A stretch of DNA of 6,437 nt from Candidatus Cloacimonadota bacterium. Lineage in GTDB: Bacteria; Cloacimonadota; Cloacimonadia; Cloacimonadales; Cloacimonadaceae. Positions 1 through 5,546 of this stretch are shown one piece after another; the stretch's first letter is position 1, and the number at the start of each line of letters is the position of its first letter. Under the pieces are notes generated by a model. That model saw only the letters and a list, made by a program, of their open reading frames with translations, searched no databases and was not told the DNA's origin. Location: contig JALNYD010000164.1 in NCBI GenBank assembly GCA_023230025.1, forward strand, positions 1 through 6,437. Reading direction: 5' to 3'. The position numbers and the translations under genes are program-made.

Positions 1-1227
1 GCAGTCTGCCAGCTTACCGGGAAGAGAGCCGCTTTCCAGCACAGATTTGCGGCGCGTAAGCTCTCTGGCTTTGCGGGCAGCTTCACGGCTACGGGCGGCC
101 ATCACGCTTTTCATGGAGATGTTCTTTGCTTCAGACGGATGCTCCTCAAAATACACCATCAGCTTCTCATAGACTGCTGAACCAACAATACCTTCCACTT
201 CGGAGTTTTGCAGCTTGGTTTTGGTTTGCCCTTCAAACTGGGGATTGGTGATTTTGACCGAAATCACCGCGGTCAGTCCCTCACGAATATCTTCACCAGT
301 GGGACCCACTTTCTCGTTCTTCAACAGATCAGCATTTTTGATATAGGCATTAACCGCAGAGGTAAGGCCGCGCTTGAAGCCGGAGAGGTGAGTTCCACCC
401 TCGATGGTATTGATGTTGTTGGCAAAACTGAAGATGTTTTCCTGATAACCATCGTTATATTGAAGCGATACCTCAAATTCCATCCCCTCACGTTCGGATT
501 CGATATGAATCGGTTTGGGAAAAATCGGCTTTTTGTTCTGATTCAGATATTCCACAAAGCTATTGATGCCACCATCATATTTGAAATCGTGCATACGGTC
601 GTTGCGTTCGTCCTTCAGAATGATACGCACACCACGATTCAGGAAAGCTAATTCTCTAAGCCGGGTGGTAAGGTAATCAAAGCTAAACTCGGTGGTTTCA
701 AAGATTGTGGTGTCCGGTTTGAACTTGATCACAGTACCCTTACGGTTACTGGATCCCATTACCTGGAGATCAGTTACCGGAATCCCGCGCTCCAGGCGCA
801 TAAAGTATTCCTTGCCATTGGTGTGGACCCGAACCTCAAACCATTCGGAAAGCGCATTCACTACGGAAACTCCCACGCCATGCAATCCGCCGGATACTTT
901 GTAGGAGTTCTGGTCAAACTTACCACCGGCATGCAACACGGTTAACACCACTTGCACTGCGGGGACTCCCATATCCTTCTGGATATCCACTGGGATGCCG
1001 CGGCCATTATCGTCAACTTCGATATTGCCATCGGAGGTGATGGTAACTTTAATGAGATCGCAATATCCACCCAAAGCTTCGTCAATGGAATTGTCAACCA
1101 CTTCATACACAAGGTGATGCAAGCCGCGCTCACTGGTGCCGCCAATATACATGGCGGGACGTTTGCGCACTGCTTCCAAGCCCTTAAGAACTTTGATGTT
1201 ACTCGCAGTATAGGTGTTTTCTGGCAT
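1..1227 (-). CDS. gyrB: DNA gyrase subunit B, N-terminal 409 residues (cut by window edge)
   Basis: GyrB is the ATPase subunit of DNA gyrase (with GyrA, an A2B2 cytoplasmic complex), which introduces negative supercoils using ATP. My reverse-strand translation gives the GHKL ATPase domain: RKRPAMYIG (21-29), VVDNSIDEA with the Mg-binding Asn at 46, DDNGRGIP with the adenine-contacting Asp at 73, and the glycine-rich lid GGLHGVGVSVVNALS (113-127). The transducer domain follows, with FEGQTKTKL (331-339), whose Lys336 matches the ATP-sensing QTK-loop lysine. Numbering is nearly identical to E. coli GyrB. The fragment stops at LPGKLADC, just before the Toprim motif EGDSAGG that should follow beyond the left edge. 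Start: ATG at 1227-1225, preceded by AGGAG at 1242-1238. No frameshift or internal stop is seen. The gene diverges from the cas operon and is presumably unrelated to it. Family assignment is essentially certain; paralogy with parE is possible but the sequence reads as GyrB. Confidence 0.97.
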   Translation of the reverse strand, partial: MPENTYTASNIKVLKGLEAVRKRPAMYIGGTSERGLHHLVYEVVDNSIDEALGGYCDLIKVTITSDGNIEVDDNGRGIPVDIQKDMGVPAVQVVLTVLHAGGKFDQNSYKVSGGLHGVGVSVVNALSEWFEVRVHTNGKEYFMRLERGIPVTDLQVMGSSNRKGTVIKFKPDTTIFETTEFSFDYLTTRLRELAFLNRGVRIILKDERNDRMHDFKYDGGINSFVEYLNQNKKPIFPKPIHIESEREGMEFEVSLQYNDGYQENIFSFANNINTIEGGTHLSGFKRGLTSAVNAYIKNADLLKNEKVGPTGEDIREGLTAVISVKITNPQFEGQTKTKLQNSEVEGIVGSAVYEKLMVYFEEHPSEAKNISMKSVMAARSREAARKARELTRRKSVLESGSLPGKLADC

Positions 1228-1237
1228 AATCTATTAT

Positions 1238-1242
1238 CTCCT
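1238..1242 (-). promoter_or_regulatory. gyrB ribosome binding site
   Basis: Minus-strand AGGAG lies 10 nt before the ATG at 1227. This, with the immediate N-terminal match to GyrB, fixes the start codon. Confidence 0.7.
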
Positions 1243-1265
1243 ATATATTTAACACAGCTATTGGA

Positions 1266-1300
1266 GAGCCTGGGACTTCGTTGGTCGATCAGGCAGGCTC
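1266..1300 (-). other. Inverted repeat in the gyrB leader
   Basis: GAGCCTG at 1266-1272 is exactly complementary to CAGGCTC at 1294-1300, giving a 7-bp stem with a 21-nt loop. It lies between the proposed gyrB promoter and the ribosome binding site, so it would fold in the 5' leader of the gyrB mRNA. No T-run follows it in the direction of gyrB transcription, so it does not look like a terminator. Its function is unknown and a chance 7-bp stem is possible. Confidence 0.35.
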
Positions 1301-1321
1301 AATATCTTGTTATCTTGTTGC

Positions 1322-1350
1322 CAGATAAAATGATATGCTGTATCTGTCAA
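1322..1350 (-). promoter_or_regulatory. Candidate sigma-70-type promoter for gyrB
   Basis: Reading the minus strand, a perfect TTGACA -35 box (1350-1345) is followed after exactly 17 nt by TATCTG (1327-1322), a weak -10 box matching TATAAT at three of six positions. Transcription would begin near 1315 and leave a leader of roughly 90 nt containing the 1266-1300 hairpin. The perfect -35 box and ideal spacing are the support; the poor -10 box keeps confidence moderate. Confidence 0.5.
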
Positions 1351-1399
1351 GAACTTTCTTAATAATATCTCGGCTTGTAATATGTATATTTATCAAGGT

Positions 1400-1416
1400 G
1401 TTAGCGAAGTGCTAAC
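1400..1416. repeat. Short perfect inverted repeat GTTAGC-GAAGT-GCTAAC
   Basis: Two 6-bp arms (1400-1405 and 1411-1416) are exactly complementary around a 5-nt centre. The size and symmetry fit a dimeric regulator's operator or a small RNA hairpin. It lies about 50 bp upstream of the proposed gyrB -35 box and about 470 bp from cas10, so it could not block the cas promoter directly. Nothing identifies a ligand. Confidence 0.4.
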
Positions 1417-1499
1417 TTTGCCATGAATCCAGGCTTCGTAAATCACTGCTGATTGATGCCGCAAAACCATGCCCAAAATGACCTCTTCCTCCTTGCATG

Positions 1500-1582
1500 A
1501 CCCCGGCTTCAGCACTATATCACCCCATAGTCCCCACATGCCATGCGGAGATTATGGGGTGATATAGTGCTGAAGCCGGGGT
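1500..1582. repeat. Large inverted repeat with 30-bp perfect arms
   Basis: Arm 1500-1529 is the exact reverse complement of arm 1553-1582; 30 of 30 bases pair. A G-T pair (1530/1552) and two more Watson-Crick pairs (1531/1551, 1532/1550) extend it inward, leaving a loop of about 17 nt. The left arm starts ACCCCGGCTTCAGCAC. No T-tract follows on either strand, which argues against a simple intrinsic terminator. The arms could be a very small MITE-like element, a REP-like palindrome, or an inverted duplication of the end of the adjacent remnant, since the right arm reads through as its last codons. No obvious target-site duplication flanks it. Confidence 0.85.
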
Positions 1583-1791
1583 AAACTATCGTGGATGTAC
1601 CGGACAGAGCCTTCATCCTGAAGCTCAGGCTGTTGACAAAGCCTAAGATAATCCATTTGATGCAGGTTTGGGAAGCACCCCGAGCTATGAAATGACGTCC
1701 CGTTCGGGCTAATTTCAACAAAGGCATTCTTGTATGAGATTCCCAGATTTAAAAAAAGCGGGGATCTGAGACAGAAAAAAGACTTGACCAA
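1552..1791 (-). pseudogene. Possible coding remnant or dispersed repeat (79 codons, unrecognised)
   Basis: An open frame of 79 codons on the minus strand begins at a TTG (1791-1789) with no Shine-Dalgarno sequence before it, and ends at a TAA inside the large inverted repeat. The product is rich in Ser, Leu, Cys and His, has no motif I recognise, no signal peptide and no membrane segment. Its last ten or so codons are formed by the right arm of the palindrome. It overlaps the putative cas promoter. I cannot show that it is translated. A decayed gene end, a genome-dispersed repeat that happens to be open, or plain non-coding DNA are all possible. Confidence 0.2.
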
Positions 1792-1812
1792 ATATTAGGC
1801 AACCATTAACAT
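1784..1812 (+). promoter_or_regulatory. Candidate promoter for the cas operon
   Basis: TTGACC (1784-1789, five of six to the -35 consensus) is followed after 17 nt by TAACAT (1807-1812, four of six to the -10 consensus). Transcription would start near 1819, leaving a leader of about 60 nt before cas10. Two TGTAAT boxes (1812-1817 and 1846-1851) are better -10 matches but have no well-spaced -35 partner. The exact promoter is therefore uncertain, but it should lie in this A/T-rich stretch. Confidence 0.4.
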
Positions 1813-1862
1813 GTAATTATTGCAAATCGGGTCTGAAGGTTCCCATGTAATTGCAGATTCGA
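1810..1862 (+). repeat. Pair of imperfect direct repeats upstream of cas10
   Basis: CATGTAATTATTGCAAATCG (1810-1829) and CATGTAATTGCAGATTCG (1844-1861) align as CATGTAA, an optional TTA insertion, TTGCA, then a purine-AT and CG. The starts are 34 bp apart, about three helical turns, and both fall in or just after the candidate promoter. Such spacing suits two sites for one DNA-binding protein on the same helix face. No regulator gene is visible in the window. Confidence 0.45.
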
Positions 1863-1871
1863 TCAAGTAAC

Positions 1872-1880
1872 AAGGAGGAT
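1872..1880 (+). promoter_or_regulatory. Strong cas10 ribosome binding site
   Basis: AAGGAGGAT is a near-complete complement of the 16S rRNA 3' end, ending only two bases before the ATG at 1883. The AGGAGG core sits 4 nt from the start, slightly tight but workable. It fixes the cas10 start and suggests efficient initiation on the first gene of the operon. Confidence 0.8.
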
Positions 1881-1882
1881 AA

Positions 1883-3430
1883 ATGAGTAGCACGTATTAC
1901 CACTTACGGCTTGATGTACGCAAAGTGCAAGATTTCATTTTTAGGGTTCCCAAGCTCAAGTATATGCTGGGAGCAAACTCATGTATTGGTGAGCTGTTTA
2001 GCAAGGACTTGCCGGATAATATGCTTCCATCTGAGTCCTTGTTTTCCCATATCCCTGAAGACTGTACACCGGAGATCAGGACACTGCTTGAAAAAAACAT
2101 ACTATCTTCTGCCGGTGGCCACTTTGAAGCGGTATTCCAAACACCAGCTATACTTGATAAGTTCGTAGTCAATGTATGTCATCTCATCAGAAGCAAGGCA
2201 CCTGGGCTAGAGATCACCATGTCCAAAAGAGAGTTTAGCCCTGAAGATACCTGGAAGCAGTTTATGGAAGACCGCAAATCCCTGCCCATTGATACCCAGG
2301 CGGCATCTCCGATATTCGTCGACGCGCCCTTTTATCAATTGTGCACAATGGATGGAGATTCCGTGGGAGTAGATCGGGAAAAGGGAAACGTGGTTGGAGC
2401 ATCAGCCAGGATGATGTCTCAACAAGCGGAAAGTTTTTATTCACTGAAGACAGTGGATACCATATCCCGGTTTTATAAGGCTAACGGAATCAATTGTGCA
2501 CGGTTACCCAAAGAGTTGACTGACTTGGCTAAAAGCGGGAAAAGCACCAAAACGAACATGCTTGCCTATATCAAGGCAGATGGAAACGGGACCGGCGCAA
2601 GGTTTAGAGAAGTAAGGGACAGCATCGATTCAAAGAATGTCTTTGAAGCTTTTATTGAGATCGAGCGATTCTGGCATCAAAACCGTAAGCAAATGAACGA
2701 GTTGCTATCCGGTGCAGTATCTCCATACATTGAGGAAAGTAAATATCCCAGATTGCCCTTCATCTTGCTGATGCTGGGAGGGGATGATTTGTTCATGATC
2801 AGCACTCCTGAGATAGCCTTGGACATAGCTTCGAAACTCGCTTCCGCTGATCAAGGGAGTCTTTCAGTCTCAGTGGGTGTAGCATTCGTAAAGGATTCAC
2901 ATCCTGTGGCACAGGCCAATGAAATCGCTGAGATGTGTCTTGAATCAGCAAAAGCAGCCGGCTACGCAAAGGTGAATGGTTCAGGAATCACTCCCTATGT
3001 GGACTGGCATGTTCATTTTGATAGCGTCTATCAGGATCTAAAGGATCTCCGTCTTGCTTCCTATGTACTGAGCTACTCGGATAATGATCAAGCCATGACC
3101 GAAGTCCTCTCTATGAGGCCTTACACCAGTGAAGCTCTCACAGCTTTGCTTTCTGATGTTCAATATCTGGCCAAAGCTCTCGACAGCGCTGACGCCAAGA
3201 TCGCAAACAATAAGATCAAGACATATCGTTCAGCTCTGAAAAATGGGTATAAGGATGTGGAGTTCCTGAGGGAAATCTTGTTCAAGGATGATACATCACT
3301 TGATACAGTGTTGGAGTATGAACCACCAATAAATGGCCTTCGTCTGGATTCCTCCCTGGATAAAATCGAAATCATCGATTTCTATAGACTTGGCTTAAAA
3401 GACAAGGGGGCAAACCATGCAAATCATTAA
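1883..3430 (+). CDS. cas10: Compact HD-less Cas10 (type III CRISPR effector large subunit)
   Basis: Cas10 is the signature large subunit of type III CRISPR complexes; its paired palm domains make cyclic oligoadenylate from ATP when target RNA is bound. The 515-residue product opens directly in the first palm domain with VQDFIF and a K-L-x6-GA-N segment (15-32), then SAGGHFEAVF (76-85). The second palm carries ADGNGTG (232-238), LMLGGDDLFMIS with GGDD at 299-302, and VSVGVAFVKDSHP (329-341). Residues about 385-500 are mostly helical and match the usual C-terminal helical domain. No HD nuclease domain precedes the palms, so the protein is far shorter than typical HD-containing Cas10 (roughly 750-1000 residues) and should lack DNase activity. 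The region where many Cas10s bind zinc retains only Cys154. The start is set by the AAGGAGGAT site. Its end overlaps the next gene by 14 bp. Family call is firm from motifs; subtype is inferred from neighbours. Confidence 0.9.
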   Translation: MSSTYYHLRLDVRKVQDFIFRVPKLKYMLGANSCIGELFSKDLPDNMLPSESLFSHIPEDCTPEIRTLLEKNILSSAGGHFEAVFQTPAILDKFVVNVCHLIRSKAPGLEITMSKREFSPEDTWKQFMEDRKSLPIDTQAASPIFVDAPFYQLCTMDGDSVGVDREKGNVVGASARMMSQQAESFYSLKTVDTISRFYKANGINCARLPKELTDLAKSGKSTKTNMLAYIKADGNGTGARFREVRDSIDSKNVFEAFIEIERFWHQNRKQMNELLSGAVSPYIEESKYPRLPFILLMLGGDDLFMISTPEIALDIASKLASADQGSLSVSVGVAFVKDSHPVAQANEIAEMCLESAKAAGYAKVNGSGITPYVDWHVHFDSVYQDLKDLRLASYVLSYSDNDQAMTEVLSMRPYTSEALTALLSDVQYLAKALDSADAKIANNKIKTYRSALKNGYKDVEFLREILFKDDTSLDTVLEYEPPINGLRLDSSLDKIEIIDFYRLGLKDKGANHANH

Positions 3431-5546
3431 GATTACATGCATCATGGAGATGCTGGAAGATTTTCACCTTGGCACCGGAACTGGGAATATTGGGCTTTTC
3501 GATGACGGTCAATACCGAGACCAGGGTGTGGTATCCATCCGCGAGAGTTCCCTGAAAGGGCTATTGAAAGATTCCTGCCGGCAGATTAACCAATATCACG
3601 CAGACTTTGCTGATGGCAAAGAGGATGATTGTAATAAATACTATCACCGCATCTTTGAATCTCACCAAGATCTTCACTCTTTGGACATTCAGATTGAGCC
3701 GACCAGCCCTGAAGAAAAGCGTAACAATACGGTGATACACTTCTTTACTGCGCTTGATTCTGAAACCGGCACTGCCCAAGCAAATACGCTACGATCCCTG
3801 GAGTTTGGAGCAAAATCTCTTAAGTTTCGTGTAAGAGTGAGCTATATCTGTCAAGATGAGGATTCTGTAGCGATCAAGGACTACCTCGAAGAAGCTCTGA
3901 GAAACATTAAAAGTCTAGGCGGACATCGCCGCAGAGGTTTTGGGGCACTTCACATCTCAGAGATTCAATCCACGCTTAGCTCACCTGAGGCAGTTGAGAC
4001 GTTGACCTGTAGCGGCTCATCGATCGAACTCATACTTGAATTACAAGAAGACACTCTGATCTCCGCCAAGGCTCAGAGCGGTAATATGCTGGAGACAAAT
4101 GACTACATCACAGGAACTACTATCCTGGGGATGTTGCGGGCAAAGCTGCTTGGCATGAAAATCAAGAATGCTTATCTGGATGACGATAGCGTTCGGGCAA
4201 GCTTCTTTTATCCCTTACCTGTTTTGGCACCTGATGCCAAATACATTGTGCACCCAGTCTTTACCTCTCTTCGCAAGAAGAAGGATTATCGGAAAGTGGG
4301 CAAAGATGAAGAGCAGATTCCCATTTGGGCTCTATGCGAAAGGTCTCCCCAGCAGAAATCTGTTGCTGATATCCTAAGCCAGAACACTCTACGTACAGAT
4401 ATTGAACATAGCGACCCCAGCAAAGGCATGTATGATGGATATCTATGTCTAAAGACTTCCGAGTCCCAAGACTGGGGGAAGGCTCTGTATTACAAGGCCA
4501 GGACAAGAACCCATCAAAGAAACGATATTGATCCCTCCAAGCAGCGCACCAAACAAGATGGAGGTGTGTTTGTGGAGCAAAGAATCGAAAAGGGAAGCTG
4601 CTTTATGGGCCGCCTGCACTTCAAAGATGAGAGTGCTTGCGCGGATTTTTGCCGGGATTTTTCGCCCTGGCTCAGCGGAGCAAATATGCTGAACCTTGGC
4701 CGAGGAGCCAAGCCCTGCAAGATAAAGTCATACACGATGCTGAGTGTGAGCGATACCAATCACTCGCTAGTACTGGACGATAATAGCTTCACCATCAGTC
4801 TGATCAGTGATGTGGTGCTTTTCGACACCAAGTTGAGACCGGTGAGTCACTTCAATGAAGAATGCCTTGCTTCGCTATTGGGAGATTCCTATTGCAAAGA
4901 TGATTTTGTGCTTGAGCGCTATTCTGAGCGGAGTGGAATCACATCTTCTTTCAGTGGAACTACCGGCTTGAGAAGATTCCGGGACATTGCGATCAGAAAA
5001 GGCAGCTCTTACCGCTTTGTACTCCAGGATCCCACCAAAACCGAAAGTCTTGTGAAAGACCTGCAAGCATTGGAGCAAACAGGCATCGGGATCAAGAAAA
5101 ATGAAGGATTTGGCGTGATTGTCATTAATCACCCGATTCACGGTATCGCCCCCGCCCAGCTATCTTCGGATCAGGCTGAAGCAAAGCTATGCGTAGCAGA
5201 AAGCATTGTCAACAATGCCGAAAGCCGGAGACTGACCGATAAAGCAAAGGTCTATCATGAAGCCGATGACTTGCTTTCCAAACTGCAGAAGGAAAAGAAT
5301 GAAACACGTGATTTATGGAAGAGCTTTGCTTTCAAAATTATCAATCTGATAAGTGAGAATGATAGTCGGAATGCCCTAAACGCCAAGCTGCATGATATTG
5401 AGGAAGTGAAAAATGAAGCATGGAAAAGTGATGACTACCGCATGAAGATCCTCAGCAACATCCTTGCCAGTACCTGTAGTGCTGAATCGGTAAAAATCGC
5501 CCTACAAAAACTACTAGCCAAATCCGGAGGTAAATCCCATGAATAA
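3417..5546 (+). CDS. csx10: Csx10-like double-RAMP protein with long helical C-terminal tail
   Basis: This 709-residue protein is a RAMP-superfamily subunit of a type III complex, best matching Csx10 of subtype III-D, which is expected to cap the 5' handle end of the crRNA. The first RAMP domain (about 1-185) has FHLGTGTGNIG (16-26), SSLKGLLKDSC (44-54) and the glycine-rich loop LGGHRRRGFGAL (167-178). The second, Csx10-core part (about 202-575) has NDYITGTTILGMLRAKLL (228-245), FYPLPVL then HPVFTSLRKKK (264-289), GGVFVEQRIEKGSCFMGRL (382-400), RDIAIRKGS (522-530) and the final loop GIGIKKNEGFGVIVIN (556-571). Residues about 583-705 are a charged, almost wholly helical extension without RAMP motifs. 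The gene begins inside the last codons of cas10 (RBS AAGGGGG at 3404-3410) and overlaps the next gene by 8 bp. RAMP membership is secure; the Csx10 name is an inference from motif order and context. The tail could be a normal Csx10 feature or a fused small subunit. Confidence 0.72.
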   Translation: MQIIKITCIMEMLEDFHLGTGTGNIGLFDDGQYRDQGVVSIRESSLKGLLKDSCRQINQYHADFADGKEDDCNKYYHRIFESHQDLHSLDIQIEPTSPEEKRNNTVIHFFTALDSETGTAQANTLRSLEFGAKSLKFRVRVSYICQDEDSVAIKDYLEEALRNIKSLGGHRRRGFGALHISEIQSTLSSPEAVETLTCSGSSIELILELQEDTLISAKAQSGNMLETNDYITGTTILGMLRAKLLGMKIKNAYLDDDSVRASFFYPLPVLAPDAKYIVHPVFTSLRKKKDYRKVGKDEEQIPIWALCERSPQQKSVADILSQNTLRTDIEHSDPSKGMYDGYLCLKTSESQDWGKALYYKARTRTHQRNDIDPSKQRTKQDGGVFVEQRIEKGSCFMGRLHFKDESACADFCRDFSPWLSGANMLNLGRGAKPCKIKSYTMLSVSDTNHSLVLDDNSFTISLISDVVLFDTKLRPVSHFNEECLASLLGDSYCKDDFVLERYSERSGITSSFSGTTGLRRFRDIAIRKGSSYRFVLQDPTKTESLVKDLQALEQTGIGIKKNEGFGVIVINHPIHGIAPAQLSSDQAEAKLCVAESIVNNAESRRLTDKAKVYHEADDLLSKLQKEKNETRDLWKSFAFKIINLISENDSRNALNAKLHDIEEVKNEAWKSDDYRMKILSNILASTCSAESVKIALQKLLAKSGGKSHE

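Larger units (their letters stand above)
1228..1882. other. Divergent intergenic region between gyrB and the cas operon
   Basis: These 655 bases separate two divergently transcribed units. I see no convincing protein-coding gene, no tRNA or rRNA and no CRISPR repeat in either strand. The contents I can support are the gyrB leader and promoter candidate (right of 1227), a small hairpin at 1400-1416, the large inverted repeat at 1500-1582, a possible coding remnant at 1552-1791 on the minus strand, and the cas promoter area with paired direct repeats (1784-1880). The stretch 1417-1499 shows nothing I can name. Confidence 0.8.

Noticed and set aside
208..1362. Several plus-strand open frames across the left part
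   Set aside because: They lie antisense to the clear, uninterrupted gyrB reading frame and their products have no recognisable motifs.
1500..1582. The large palindrome as an intrinsic transcription terminator
   Set aside because: Neither side is followed by a T-run in its direction of transcription, and it sits between divergent genes, where no transcript needs ending unless the minus-strand remnant is real.
1784..1880. The two CATGTAA..TTGCA repeats as a short CRISPR array
   Set aside because: The units are under 20 bp, differ by insertions, number only two and are 34 bp apart start to start, so the intervening gap is about 14 bp, too short for spacers.
1883..3430. A stand-alone diguanylate cyclase (GGDEF protein)
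   Set aside because: The motif is GGDD, not GGDEF; a second palm-like N-terminal half with VQDFIF and the neighbouring RAMP genes identify Cas10.
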